Under the pieces are notes generated by a model that saw nothing but the letters and a program-made list of their open reading frames with translations, was not told the DNA's origin and ran no database searches. Positions 44,955-54,297 of a DNA stretch of 64,000 nt are shown here, one piece after another. The stretch covers positions 310,001 to 374,000 of the forward strand of contig CAVXSO010000006.1 of NCBI GenBank assembly GCA_963764465.1. Direction: 5' to 3'. Source of the stretch: JAJXXT01 sp963764465. Its GTDB lineage: Bacteria; Pseudomonadota; Alphaproteobacteria; Acetobacterales; Acetobacteraceae. Position 1 is the stretch's first letter. Every line of letters starts with the position of its first letter. The position numbers were made by a program, and so were the translations under genes.

Positions 44955-46190
44955 CTACCCACCGCGCAGCCAGTGCTTGACCACGGCGAGCGCGCGTCCC
45001 GGCAGCGGCATCCGCCCCACGGCACTGCCCGCGACGAGGTCGGTCGCGACCGTCTTCATGCCGGGATAGCTCACACTCACCGTCCCCAGCACGCTGCCGG
45101 CGACGATCGGCGCGGGGATCGGCGCCTGGTAATGCACCGCGACCTGCCCCTTGTCCTTCCAGCCGACCGGCAGCGTCGCCAGCAACGGCCTTGCCGCCAC
45201 CAGCGCCACCGTGGGCGCGCTGCCCAGCCAGACTTTCGCCTGGTCCACCGTCTGCCCCGCGGCAAACAGGGGCACGTTCTCGAAGCTGCGGAACGCCCAG
45301 TCGAGCAGCCGCTCGCCCTCCACGGCGCGATCCTTCGCCGTGCCCATGCCGTTCAGCACGAGGATGATGCGCCGTCCGCCACGCTCGGCACTCGCGACAA
45401 GCCCGTAGCCGCCAGCCTCGGTGTGGCCGGTCTTCATCCCGTCGGCCAGCCCCTTCTGCACCAGCGGGTTGCGGTTCGCCTGCCAGATATGGTTGTAGGT
45501 GAAGCTCTTCTCGTCATCGTAATGATAATATTGCGGGAACGTCTTGATCAGGTAGCGCGCCACGGTCGAGATGTCGCGCACGCTCATGTAGTGGTCCGGG
45601 TCCGGCCAGCCCGTCGCGTTGGCGAAATGCGTGTTCGTCATGCCGAGTTCCTTGGCCTTCGCGTTCATCAGCTTGACGAACTCGTCCTCCGAACCCGCGA
45701 TCCCCTCCGCCAGCACGATGCACGCATCGTTGCCGGACTGCACGATCATCCCCTGGATCAGGTCGTTGACCGAGACCTCCTGGCCCAGCGGTACGAACAT
45801 CTTCGACCCACCCATCCGCCAGGCCTTCTCCGAGACCGGCAGCGTCTGGTCGAGCTTGAGGCGCCCGCTCGCCAGCATCCCGTAGACGATGGTCGCGGTC
45901 ATCAGCTTGGTCATGGAGGACGGCGGCATGCGCTCGTCGGCGTTCTTGTCGAACAGCGTGGCCCCGGTCTGGAAGTCGATCGCGATCGCCCATTTCGCGA
46001 CCGTATCGATCGGCCCGAGGGGCGAGCTGCCGGGGGTCGCCACCTCGGCCGGCGGCGGCGGCCCCGCCGGCTTGCGCGCGGCCGGGTTACGCGCCGGCTC
46101 GTGCCGCCGCGGCGGCGCCGCCCCGGCAAGCGCGGGCCATGATCCGAAAAGGGCCGTGCAGGCGGCCAGAAGCGTGCGGCGGCGCATCAT
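44955..46190 (-). CDS. D-alanyl-D-alanine carboxypeptidase (PBP5/DacC-type)
   Basis: The product has 411 residues. Signal peptide (TLLAACTALFGSWPALAGA), then the penicillin-binding motifs SMTK (Ser92 to Lys95), SGN (152-154) and KTG (253-255). A C-terminal PBP5-like beta domain and an amphipathic end (LAVVKHWLRGG) follow. It removes the terminal D-Ala of peptidoglycan stem peptides in the periplasm. It is upstream of tmk and downstream of rlpA, in the same strand cluster. Confidence 0.93.
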   Translation of the reverse strand: MMRRRTLLAACTALFGSWPALAGAAPPRRHEPARNPAARKPAGPPPPAEVATPGSSPLGPIDTVAKWAIAIDFQTGATLFDKNADERMPPSSMTKLMTATIVYGMLASGRLKLDQTLPVSEKAWRMGGSKMFVPLGQEVSVNDLIQGMIVQSGNDACIVLAEGIAGSEDEFVKLMNAKAKELGMTNTHFANATGWPDPDHYMSVRDISTVARYLIKTFPQYYHYDDEKSFTYNHIWQANRNPLVQKGLADGMKTGHTEAGGYGLVASAERGGRRIILVLNGMGTAKDRAVEGERLLDWAFRSFENVPLFAAGQTVDQAKVWLGSAPTVALVAARPLLATLPVGWKDKGQVAVHYQAPIPAPIVAGSVLGTVSVSYPGMKTVATDLVAGSAVGRMPLPGRALAVVKHWLRGG

Positions 46191-46196
46191 ACCCTC

Positions 46197-47069
46197 CTAT
46201 TCCACCACGATCCGTGCGTTGGCTATCCCGGCGCGCAGCAGCCGGTCCAGCATGGCATCCGCCGCCGCAACGTTGGGAAGCGGCCCGACGCGAGCGCGGA
46301 ACGCCTGCTCCGGCGGATACGAGTAATCCGGCACCGCCTGCGCGCCATAGGCCGAAAGCCGCGCGGCCAGCAGCATCGCATAGTCCGGGTCGCTCACGCC
46401 GCCGCAATCCACATAGAGCCGGCCGGGCTGCGCCGAGACGCGCGTCAGCTCCTCCGGTGGGCGCAGCGGGAAGCCGGGCCCGGTGCTGAACAGCTTGGTC
46501 CTGGCCACGGGCGCGACATTCGGGGCCGCCCCAGCACTTCCCTGCGCTCCCGGCGGCGGCGCCAGGCTCTGCGCCGTCACCGTGCCCGTGGGCGCCGCCT
46601 TCACCGAGACAGGCGTTGTCTTCCCCTGCAGCGTGGCCGCCAGCGCCTGGCTCGGTTGTTCCAGAACCTCGACCCGCACCTCGAACGCGGTCGAGCCGGG
46701 CGCTCCCAGCAGGAACGCCACGCGCGGGCTTACGCCGATCACGCGCCCCAGGTTCGTGGGCCCGCGATCGTTCACCCGCAGCACCGCCTGCAATCCGTTC
46801 TGCAGGTTCGTCACCCGCACCACAGCGGGCAATTGCAGCGTCGGGCTCGCCGCCAGCATCGCGCCGTCGGACCAGACCTCGCCATCCGCCGTCGGCGTGT
46901 GCCCGCGGAACACGGTCGCCAGCCCCGTCTCCACGCCGCTGAAGTTCTCGTGCGGATAGCGCCACACCCCGCCCATCACATAGGGCTTGCCGACCACGTA
47001 GTGCGGCCCGCCCGCCTGCTGGCATGCCGAGACCGGCAGCAGCAGCGCCAGCAGACAGAGAACTTTCAT
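46197..47069 (-). CDS. rlpA: RlpA-like septal ring lytic transglycosylase (SPOR)
   Basis: The product has 290 residues. A lipobox (LPVSAC, Cys16) gives a lipoprotein. The double-psi beta-barrel is at about 40-125 (GLATVFRGHTPTADGEVW, VRVTNLQNGLQAVLRVNDRGP), with the catalytic Asp in NDRGP. A SPOR-type C-terminus (LYVDCGGVSDPDYAMLLAARL) ends the protein. It cleaves denuded glycan strands at septa. The stop is 6 bases before the PBP5 start, and mltB overlaps its start (ATGA). Confidence 0.88.
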   Translation of the reverse strand: MKVLCLLALLLPVSACQQAGGPHYVVGKPYVMGGVWRYPHENFSGVETGLATVFRGHTPTADGEVWSDGAMLAASPTLQLPAVVRVTNLQNGLQAVLRVNDRGPTNLGRVIGVSPRVAFLLGAPGSTAFEVRVEVLEQPSQALAATLQGKTTPVSVKAAPTGTVTAQSLAPPPGAQGSAGAAPNVAPVARTKLFSTGPGFPLRPPEELTRVSAQPGRLYVDCGGVSDPDYAMLLAARLSAYGAQAVPDYSYPPEQAFRARVGPLPNVAAADAMLDRLLRAGIANARIVVE

Positions 47070-48025
47070 GCCGTCACCGCGTCGCCCAGCAACCCTACGG
47101 AAAGACAGTAGAAATCCGACGGATTGTAATCCCGGATCGCTCCGTAATTCGGCTCGTAGACCAGGAACGCCTCGCCCCCGCGCCCGCCAGGCAGGATCAC
47201 GGAGGCCACCGTCTGCTCCGGCCGCGCGCGTGGCGGCCGCACGCCGAGCCTGGCCCATTCACCCAGCCGCCGACGGTGCGTGCGCCCGGCTTCGGCGGTG
47301 CTGAACGTGGCCGGCAGCGTGATACGCTCCCCCCACGGCACCGCGTGGTTCCAGCCGATGCTCTGCAGGTAGTTGGCGATGGAGCCGAATACGTCCGCCC
47401 GGTTGCCCCAGATGTCGCGCTTGCCGTCGCCGGAGAAATCCACCGCGTAGCGCAGGAAGGAATCCGGCATGAACTGGGGCTGGCCCATGGCGCCGGCATA
47501 GCTTCCCGTCATCCGCGCGGGGTCGATGTCGCCGCGCTGGATGATGCGCAGCGCATCCATCAGCTCGCTCTCGAAATAGGCCCGCCGCCGCCCGTCATAA
47601 GCCAGCGTCGCCAGCGCCGAAATTACGGAATAACCGCCCGTCGCCGAGCCGTAATCGGATTCCAGCCCCCAGATGCCCATGATCGCGTCCGGCGCCGCGC
47701 CGTAGCGCTTCACCACCCGCGCGATCAGTTCGCGGTTCACGGCGTAGTGGGCCCGGCCGTCCCGGATGCGCGAGGGCGAGACCACGCGCGAGCGGTATTG
47801 CTCCCAGGTCAGCGTGAACTCCGGCTGGTGCCGGTCCGCCGCCACCACCTTCGGCTCGTAGCGTACCGAGCGGAAGGCGACCTCGAGCGTCGTCTCGCCT
47901 ATCCCGCGTGCATGGGCCCTCCGGCGGAACTCGTTGATATAGGCAGAAAAATCTTCCGCGAGTGCCGGCGCGGGCAGGATCGCGGGAAGTGCGAGGGCGG
48001 CGGCAAGGAAGCGGCGTGTCAGCAT
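47066..48025 (-). CDS. mltB: Lytic murein transglycosylase (MltB family)
   Basis: The product has 319 residues with a signal peptide (LAAALALPAILPAPALA). The GH103 domain has VVAADRHQPEFTLTWEQY, the catalytic Glu in IMGIWGLESDYGSATGG, YAGAMGQPQFMPDSFLRYA, and GNRADVFGSIANYLQSIGW. It cuts the glycan backbone to form 1,6-anhydroMurNAc. Here it lacks an obvious lipobox, so it may be soluble periplasmic. It leads the cluster mltB-rlpA-PBP5-tmk-holB-metG-tatD. Confidence 0.92.
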   Translation of the reverse strand: MLTRRFLAAALALPAILPAPALAEDFSAYINEFRRRAHARGIGETTLEVAFRSVRYEPKVVAADRHQPEFTLTWEQYRSRVVSPSRIRDGRAHYAVNRELIARVVKRYGAAPDAIMGIWGLESDYGSATGGYSVISALATLAYDGRRRAYFESELMDALRIIQRGDIDPARMTGSYAGAMGQPQFMPDSFLRYAVDFSGDGKRDIWGNRADVFGSIANYLQSIGWNHAVPWGERITLPATFSTAEAGRTHRRRLGEWARLGVRPPRARPEQTVASVILPGGRGGEAFLVYEPNYGAIRDYNPSDFYCLSVGLLGDAVTA

Positions 48026-48174
48026 GCGGGGGATTCTCCACAGGCCCCGAGTTGGCGTCCATCGTGCGCCGCGCCTCCGGATCGGCCCCCCGCTTGTTGC
48101 GCGAATGCCGATGCAAGATACTGCTTCGGTGACGACGCTTCAGATCGTCTCCAGGAAACGCCGAGGCATTCCCG

Positions 48175-49572
48175 ATGCAAGTAACAAAAACACTCGCCAG
48201 CTTCGCCGCCGGGCTCGCGCTCGATGCCATCCCCGCGGAGGTCGCGTCCCGCGCCCGCTTCCTGGTGCTGGACCTGGTGGGCAACATTGTCCGCGCCCGC
48301 CATGACGCGGAAAGCACACCGCCGATGCTCGCCGCCGCCCGAGCGCTGGGTGTTGCCGCGGGTAATTCGGGCGTCTTCGGCGATGCCGCGCGCTACACGC
48401 CGGTCGGCGCCGCCTTCCTCAATGCCGCCCTCGGCCATTCGCTCGATTTCGACGACACGCATGCCGCCGGCTGCCTGCATCCCGGTGCGCCAGTGATCCC
48501 GGCGGCGCTGGCTGCCGGCGAAATGGCCGGCGCCTCCGGCTCGGACGTGCTCGCCGCCATCATCGCGGGCTACGAGGTGATCTGCCGCACCGCCGTCTCG
48601 CTCCCCGCCGGTGATCACTACGCGCGCGGCTTCCACCCCACCGCCACCTGCGGTGTCTTCGGGGCCGCCGCCGCTGCCGGCCGCGCCATGGGGCTCGATG
48701 CCGGCCAGATCGAGAGCGCGTTCGGCATCGCGCTTTCGCAGTCCGCGGGCTCGCTGCAATTCCTCGCCAACGGCGCCTGGACCAAGCGCTTCCAGGTCGG
48801 CTGGTCGTCGATGGCCGGCCTCACCGCCGCCACCCTCGCGCGCGAGGGCTTCAAGGGCGCCGCCGAGGCGCTGGAGGGCAAGCACGGCTTCATGCGCGCC
48901 TATGCCCCCTCGCCCACGCCGGAGCGTGCGCTGCGGCGCCTCGGCGAGGAATGGGAGCTGATGGCCACCGCCGTGAAGCCATACCCGTCCTGCCGCTTCG
49001 GCCATGCCGGCATCGACGCGGTGCTGGCGCTGCGCGCGGCGCACGCGATCAAGCCGGAGGAGGTCGAGGGCATCGACTACGGCACCTCGCGCTCCGGCCT
49101 CACCCTGATCGGCGAGCCGCAGGAGCGCCGTTCCAACCCCCAGAACGTCGTCGATGGCCAGTTCAGCGGCCCGTTCGTGCTCGCCGCCGCGCTCGCCACG
49201 GGGGCCATGGGCTGGGACAGCTACGCGCTGCTGCAGGACCCCACGATCCGCGCCCTGCTGCCGAAGATCCGCTGCGTCCACGACGCGGCGATCGAGGCGG
49301 AGTTCCCCGCGAACCTTTCCGGCCGCGTCACCATCCGCGCCCGCGGCCAGGTGTTCGAGAAGACGGTCGTCGTGCCCAAGGGTGAGCCCGCCAATTTCCT
49401 TTCGGAAGCGGAACTGCGCGCCAAGTTCGCGGGCCTTGCCGACAGCGTGCTCGGCGACGATCGCGCCGCGCGCCTCGCCGATGCCGTGCTCGCCATCGAC
49501 AAGACCGCCGACGTCGCGGGCCTGATGCGCCTCGCCTCCCCGCTCATGGCCGCAAGGATGGCCGGGGAATAG
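48175..49572 (+). CDS. MmgE/PrpD-family protein
   Basis: The product has 465 residues. LDDFDDTH-type motif appears as LDFDDTHAAGCLHPGAP, then ATCGVFGAAAAAGRAMGL and PYPSCRFGHAGIDAVL, the family signatures of 2-methylcitrate dehydratase/itaconate-related (cis-aconitate decarboxylase) proteins. The substrate is not fixed by sequence alone; no prpBC genes are nearby. It diverges from mltB, and the phytanoyl-CoA dioxygenase-family gene follows 74 bases later. Confidence 0.87.
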   Translation: MQVTKTLASFAAGLALDAIPAEVASRARFLVLDLVGNIVRARHDAESTPPMLAAARALGVAAGNSGVFGDAARYTPVGAAFLNAALGHSLDFDDTHAAGCLHPGAPVIPAALAAGEMAGASGSDVLAAIIAGYEVICRTAVSLPAGDHYARGFHPTATCGVFGAAAAAGRAMGLDAGQIESAFGIALSQSAGSLQFLANGAWTKRFQVGWSSMAGLTAATLAREGFKGAAEALEGKHGFMRAYAPSPTPERALRRLGEEWELMATAVKPYPSCRFGHAGIDAVLALRAAHAIKPEEVEGIDYGTSRSGLTLIGEPQERRSNPQNVVDGQFSGPFVLAAALATGAMGWDSYALLQDPTIRALLPKIRCVHDAAIEAEFPANLSGRVTIRARGQVFEKTVVVPKGEPANFLSEAELRAKFAGLADSVLGDDRAARLADAVLAIDKTADVAGLMRLASPLMAARMAGE

Positions 49573-49646
49573 GGGCAGGTCGTCACGAAAGCGGAATGAT
49601 CGCCGGAGAATTGCCACCGACGAAAGCCTCACCGGGGAGGAAGCGG

Positions 49647-50444
49647 ATGCTGACCGACACGCAGTTGCGGCATTTCGAGACCGAGGGCTTCCTGCTGCTG
49701 GAAGAGTGGTTCCGCCCCGAGGAGGTCGGGATCCTGGCCCGCGAGGGCGAGGCGATCTACGCCACCGACCGCAAGGAGGTCTGGCGCGAGAAATCCGGCG
49801 CCCCCCGCACCGCGTTTGCCGCCCACACGTACAACGAGGCGTTCGGCCTGCTCGGCCGCCACCCACGCCTCATCCGCCCCGTCGAGCAGGTGTTCGGCGA
49901 GCATGTCTACATGCATCAGTTCAAGGTGAACGCGAAGGCGGCGTTCCAGGGCGAGGTCTGGCAGTGGCACCAGGACTACGGCACCTGGGCGCGCGACGAC
50001 GGCATGCCGGAGCCGCGGGCGATGAATATCGCCGTCTTCCTCGACGAGGTGATGGCGATCAACGGCCCGCTTCTGCTCGTCCCGCGCAGCCACCGGGGCG
50101 GCGTGCTCGCGGCTGGCCACGACCTCAGCACCACCTCCTACCCACTCTGGACGCTGGACGAGACGACGGTCTCGCGGCTGGTCAACGAGGGGGGCATCGT
50201 CGCCGCGACGGGCAAGCCGGGCACGATGCTGATGTTCCACGGCAACCTGGTGCACGGCTCGGCCGGCAACATCACGCCCTTCCCGCGCAAGATTGTCTAT
50301 CTCACGCTCAACGCGGTCTCGAACCATATCCGCAAGCCCACGCGCCCGGAATGGATCGCGCACCAGGATTTCGCCCCGATCGAATGCGCGGCGGACAACG
50401 CGCTCCTGAATTACGCGCGCGCCCACAAGCTGGCGGCGGAATAG
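49647..50444 (+). CDS. Phytanoyl-CoA dioxygenase-family Fe(II)/2-oxoglutarate oxygenase
   Basis: The product has 265 residues. The iron site is QWHQDYGTWARDDGM (HxD) with the distal His in MFHGNLVHGSAGNITPFPRK, plus an Arg for 2-oxoglutarate binding. It fits the PhyH/EctD superfamily; the substrate is not known. GGGGAGG is 6 bases before the ATG at 49647. A longer upstream frame exists but lacks a good ribosome binding site. Confidence 0.88.
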   Translation: MLTDTQLRHFETEGFLLLEEWFRPEEVGILAREGEAIYATDRKEVWREKSGAPRTAFAAHTYNEAFGLLGRHPRLIRPVEQVFGEHVYMHQFKVNAKAAFQGEVWQWHQDYGTWARDDGMPEPRAMNIAVFLDEVMAINGPLLLVPRSHRGGVLAAGHDLSTTSYPLWTLDETTVSRLVNEGGIVAATGKPGTMLMFHGNLVHGSAGNITPFPRKIVYLTLNAVSNHIRKPTRPEWIAHQDFAPIECAADNALLNYARAHKLAAE

Positions 50445-50565
50445 CCGCGCTTCGGCACGGACCAAAATTAATCACAAAACGGAACTAAGTCCGCGACGCA
50501 TCCGCTGGTAAGCCTCCTGGCACGTGCGCCGGAGGGATGGTCCCTCTGCCCGGGGATCTTCGCCG

Positions 50566-51291
50566 ATGCTTCGCCGCCGCCTGCTGCTCGCCGCCCTTGC
50601 CGCGCCCCTGCTGCTCGGGCCCGCCATCGCCTCCGCGACCACCTATAACTTCACCGTCGAGGAGGCGAACCAGAACGGCGTCGGCTTCAGCGCAGATCCC
50701 GTGGCCACCGGCTTCAACGCCGCCGGCGCCATCGCCGCCAGGTTCCAGTACAGCGGGCCGCTTTCCTTCAGCAGCACGAGCGCGCAGAACAGCACCAGCG
50801 CAGGCGACCTGAACTCGGCCTTCATCGGCAGCTACAGTTCGGGCATTTCCAATTATTCCGGGACCGGTGCGCTTGCGGCCCCGGCAAACGCCAGCTTTGC
50901 CACGCTCGCCAGCTTCCTTGCCTCGAGCGGCAGCGCCTCGGGCTTCCGGTACGGCTCGCTCTTCACGATCGACCTCGGCATCCTGCCCGCGGGCACCAGG
51001 ATCACCGTCACGCACGACGACGGCGCCAGCATCTGGCAAGGCAGCACCCGGGTCGGCAGCATGGTCGCCGGCCCGACCAGCAAGGTCACGGACAGCGTGA
51101 CCCTCACCACCACCGCCGACACAACCCTCTATTACGCGCGCGAGAACGGAACACCCTCCATCCTCGAGGTCACGTACAACGGCGGCAGCCGCAACCCGCC
51201 GCTGGTGCCGGAGCCCACGAGTCTCGCGCTGTTCGCCACCGGCCTGGCCACACTCTTCCTCGTCACGCGCCGCCGCCGCGTCCGCGCCTGA
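50566..51291 (+). CDS. PEP-CTERM sorting-domain protein (copy 1)
   Basis: The product has 241 residues: signal peptide (LLLAALAAPLLLGPAIASA), a Ser/Thr/Gly/Asn-rich secreted body, and a C-terminal PEP-CTERM signal (VPEPTSLALFATGLATLFLVTRRRRVRA: VPEP, hydrophobic helix, then Arg cluster). Such proteins are cut by exosortase and exported; no exosortase gene is in this window. It is a paralog of the protein at 51541 (shared GSYSSGISNYSG-like and HDDGASIWQGSTRVG segments). Confidence 0.88.
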   Translation: MLRRRLLLAALAAPLLLGPAIASATTYNFTVEEANQNGVGFSADPVATGFNAAGAIAARFQYSGPLSFSSTSAQNSTSAGDLNSAFIGSYSSGISNYSGTGALAAPANASFATLASFLASSGSASGFRYGSLFTIDLGILPAGTRITVTHDDGASIWQGSTRVGSMVAGPTSKVTDSVTLTTTADTTLYYARENGTPSILEVTYNGGSRNPPLVPEPTSLALFATGLATLFLVTRRRRVRA

Positions 51292-51540
51292 CCCGTCGCC
51301 GCACCGGCCGGCGCCATCGCGGGCGTTCCCGCGCGATTCGGCCACCTATTCGTTTAGCGAAACGGATCGAGCGACCGGCTCTGCAACGGCGCGGCGTCAA
51401 AACTCCTGGAAAAACATCGGTTAAGCCAATTTGTCTCAGAAATATGAAATTATGAATCGGCTGTTTATTTTTTAAACGGCACCTTGTAGGATGTCGTCCG
51501 ATCAGTAACCAATCGCTAACCTTCTCCAGGGAGTGCCGTA

Positions 51541-52290
51541 ATGATCCGCATGAAAATCCTGCTCGCCGCTGCGGCGGCCGCGCCGTTCCTTCTTGGCTCG
51601 GGTGTGGCCTTTGCCTATCCGGATCTCACGGTGACGAATGCCCAGGTGACGGTCTACGAGACGAATGTTCCCGGGCAGTTCAACGCGGATGCGGGCGGCC
51701 TTTCGTATCTTCAGGGCCTGTCGTCCAGCAACGTTATCTCGGCGTCGTTCCTCTACAGCGGCGCACTGAACTGGGCTAACAATGCGGGGCAGAACTCGGG
51801 GCCCACGGGCGACCTCTTCTCGCAGTTCTTTGGCGCCACCTCGAGCGGCATTTCCAGTTATTCAGGCTCCGGCACGCTTGCCGGGATCGCCAATTTCGGC
51901 AGCCTGAGCAACTTTCTTGGCTCGAGCGGCAGCGCCTCGAGCTTCCAGTACGGCGCCCTGTTCAAGATCGACCTTGGCACCGTGCAGACCGGAACCGGTC
52001 TGTCGATCACGCATGACGACGGCGCGAGCGTCTACCAGAACGGGACCCGGGTCGGCACGACGGACAGCAGCCCCACCGTGGCGAGGACCGACAACGTGCT
52101 TGGCTTGTTGGGCGGTCAGGACACGGTCATTTATTACGGCTACGAAAACGGCTCCCCGGAGATCCTCGACGTCCAGGTCATCAATGGCGGTCAGAATACC
52201 CCACCGGTGCCGGAGCCGACGAGCATGGCGCTGCTCGCCTCTGGCGTTCTCGGTCTCGGCCTCTTCGCTCGCCGCCGCGCGCGCGCCTGA
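51541..52290 (+). CDS. PEP-CTERM sorting-domain protein (copy 2)
   Basis: The product has 249 residues with a signal peptide (ILLAAAAAAPFLLGSGVAFA) and a C-terminal VPEPTSMALLASGVLGLGLFARRRARA. It is paralogous to the protein at 50566: both carry SSGISxYSG, SSGSAS and THDDGAS(I/V) segments and DVQV/EVTY-like ends. The upstream 250-base spacer is notably AT-rich for this genome, which suggests a strong or regulated promoter. A rho-independent terminator follows at 52312. Confidence 0.88.
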   Translation: MIRMKILLAAAAAAPFLLGSGVAFAYPDLTVTNAQVTVYETNVPGQFNADAGGLSYLQGLSSSNVISASFLYSGALNWANNAGQNSGPTGDLFSQFFGATSSGISSYSGSGTLAGIANFGSLSNFLGSSGSASSFQYGALFKIDLGTVQTGTGLSITHDDGASVYQNGTRVGTTDSSPTVARTDNVLGLLGGQDTVIYYGYENGSPEILDVQVINGGQNTPPVPEPTSMALLASGVLGLGLFARRRARA

Positions 52291-52311
52291 ACGCAGGCCG
52301 CTGCTTCAAGG

Positions 52312-52344
52312 CGGGCTGGCGTCATCCAGGCGCCAGCCCGTTTT
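52312..52344 (+). terminator. Rho-independent terminator after the PEP-CTERM gene
   Basis: CGGGCTGGCG (52312-52321) pairs perfectly with CGCCAGCCCG (52331-52340) around a 9-base loop and is followed by TTTT. This is the clearest intrinsic terminator in the window. It lies just before the stop of the convergent DUF1932 gene and could serve both strands. Confidence 0.75.
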
Positions 52345-52347
52345 GAT

Positions 52348-53172
52348 TCAACGGCCCTGGCTCTTTCCGTAAAACGCCGCCAGCGCCCCGACGGCGTCCT
52401 CGTCCCGGGCCAGGTGCTCGTAAAGCCGCGCCGCCCCGCCATAAATCGCGGCACCCGGGAGTCCGGCGAGAAACGCCTCGATCTCCTCCATCTCCGCCAC
52501 CCATCGATACGCCTTCGCAAACATCGCCGGCTCGGCACGGTCGAGCCAGGCGAGAAGCGGCTTCTGGCTCGCGGCGAGCTCCGCGTGCAGCGCTTCGGCG
52601 GTCCCCGCCCGCGCTGCCCCCAGCGCCATCACCGCGCCCAGCGCCGTCAGGCCCTTGGTGATGCCGGCATAGGCCATCTTCAACGCCGACGCCGCCCCCA
52701 CCTCGCCTGCCAGCCTGCGCACATCGATGCCATGTGCCGCCAGAACGTCGAGGCAACCTGTATCGCCCGAGGCATAGAATCGTGGGCCCTGATCGTCATC
52801 CTTCGGTGGCCCGCCGATGATCCCCACATCCGCGAACCGCACGCCCGGCAGCAGGGCCGCCACGCGCGAAACCGTTGCCGGTGCCACCGCGTTGCAATCG
52901 GCATAGGCCACGGCCGTCCCGCGCGGAACCAGCGCCGGCGCCACCCGCGCCGCCAGGGCCTCCGCCTCGCCCGGCGGCAGGATGGAGAGAACGAGATCAG
53001 CCCAGGACACCAGCGCCATTTCGCTCGCGAGCACCGTGAGCCCGGCGGCGCGCCTGGCGCTCGCCTCGCTCCGCCCCGCCAGCGTCACCGCCACCTCCGC
53101 GCCGCGCGAAGCCAGCCGCCGCGCCACCCCCGCCCCCATCGCCCCAGGGGCGATGACGGCGATGCGCGCCAC
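52348..53172 (-). CDS. NAD(P)-dependent oxidoreductase with DUF1932 (6PGDH/HIBADH-like)
   Basis: The product has 274 residues. An N-terminal NAD(P) fold (IAVIAPGAMGAGVARRL) resembles 6-phosphogluconate/3-hydroxyisobutyrate dehydrogenases, and the C-terminal half matches DUF1932 (ALKMAYAGITKGLTALGAVM). Substrate is unknown. The GTG start overlaps the LpxR stop by one base (TAGTG), which is a clear sign of translational coupling. Confidence 0.83.
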   Translation of the reverse strand: MARIAVIAPGAMGAGVARRLASRGAEVAVTLAGRSEASARRAAGLTVLASEMALVSWADLVLSILPPGEAEALAARVAPALVPRGTAVAYADCNAVAPATVSRVAALLPGVRFADVGIIGGPPKDDDQGPRFYASGDTGCLDVLAAHGIDVRRLAGEVGAASALKMAYAGITKGLTALGAVMALGAARAGTAEALHAELAASQKPLLAWLDRAEPAMFAKAYRWVAEMEEIEAFLAGLPGAAIYGGAARLYEHLARDEDAVGALAAFYGKSQGR

Positions 53173-54227
53173 TAGAACCGCATCCCCAGCGCCAGGCTGC
53201 CGAACTCGTGCAGGCCACCCTTCTGGTGGCGGATCTGCGAGCTCTGGAACACCTGCGTGTACGTGATCCGCACGCCGTGCCAGATAATGCCGAAGCCGGT
53301 CTGGAACTCGCCGATGAACGGCACCCGTCGCGCCGAGGGCCCGGGCTGGAACGTGTTGCCGTCGATTGCCATGTCGTGCGCCACCGCCTGCCCGTCGCCG
53401 CCGAGGAAAACGTACCAGACGAGCGGCCGCGTCGGCGAATATGCGTCGCCGCCGGAAAGCCCAGGCCGCACGCGCGAGACGCCGTAGTCGGACTTCAACC
53501 CCTCGCCGATGCGGAACGTCACCCCCACCTGGCCGTAGACGCGGACATTACCGAGCCCCGCCGTCAGTTCCGGCAACGCATCGGTCTCCAGCCCGAACAG
53601 CGAGCCGGTGCTGTAGCGGTAGATGCGCTCGTTCAGGATCTCGAACGCCGGCTCGTTGTGGATCTGGTCAGCCCAGCCGGGGTTTTTCGACTGGCCGATC
53701 ACGCTGTGCCACCAGTCCTGCAACTCCTGGCCCTGCGCCATCGGCCCCGTGACGCCGAGCGAGACGGCGAAGGTGCTGCGCGTCAGCGGCGTGTCCTGGA
53801 TCAGCGCACCGGTCACCAGCAGCTGCGCCGAGTTCGGCCAGTCATCAGGCTGCAGTTGCGCCACCTCCTGGTAGTTGGACGTGTACATGTTCTGGCCAAG
53901 GTTGATCGAGACGCGCTGCGTCCCGGGCCCGTAGAGCGCCCGCCCCAGCCCCTGCACCCAGGACGGCACATCGGTGTCCTGGCCAGAGGTCCAGGAGATC
54001 CGCAACCCGTTGGTGTAGTAGCGGTCCGTGAGGCTCTGGGTGGAGATTGAGGCGTTCTCTTCCTGGATCGTCCAGATGCTCGCCGTATCGGCGCCTGGCT
54101 TTTGCGAAGGCGCCTGCTGCGCCATCGCCGGCATGGCCGCGGTGGAGGCAAGCAGGGCAGTGCCGGCCAGCAGGACGGCGTTGCGAGAGGACAGCAAGGA
54201 TCTCTCCGGCGGTTGGACCAGTTTCAT
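53172..54227 (-). CDS. Lipid A deacylase LpxR family (DUF2219)
   Basis: The product has 351 residues with a signal peptide (LLAGTALLASTAAMPAMA) and the outer-membrane beta-barrel of DUF2219/LpxR. The catalytic region DRYYTNGLRISWTSG and the GLHEFGSLALGMRF C-terminal strand (terminal Phe) fit. LpxR removes the 3'-acyloxyacyl group of lipid A in other bacteria; here the activity is inferred from family. A Ca2+-dependent His-Ser site is expected; not all residues could be checked. Confidence 0.85.
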   Translation of the reverse strand: MKLVQPPERSLLSSRNAVLLAGTALLASTAAMPAMAQQAPSQKPGADTASIWTIQEENASISTQSLTDRYYTNGLRISWTSGQDTDVPSWVQGLGRALYGPGTQRVSINLGQNMYTSNYQEVAQLQPDDWPNSAQLLVTGALIQDTPLTRSTFAVSLGVTGPMAQGQELQDWWHSVIGQSKNPGWADQIHNEPAFEILNERIYRYSTGSLFGLETDALPELTAGLGNVRVYGQVGVTFRIGEGLKSDYGVSRVRPGLSGGDAYSPTRPLVWYVFLGGDGQAVAHDMAIDGNTFQPGPSARRVPFIGEFQTGFGIIWHGVRITYTQVFQSSQIRHQKGGLHEFGSLALGMRF

Positions 54228-54297
54228 CCTAGAACAGCTTGGCTTGGCGCCGGAACCCCCTGAATTAACCTGCCTTGCCCGGCCCGAATTGGCAGGT

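Noticed and set aside
51318..51333. CGCGGG-CGTT-CCCGCG hairpin after the first PEP-CTERM gene as a terminator
   Set aside because: Short stem with no T-run in very GC-rich DNA; likely chance.
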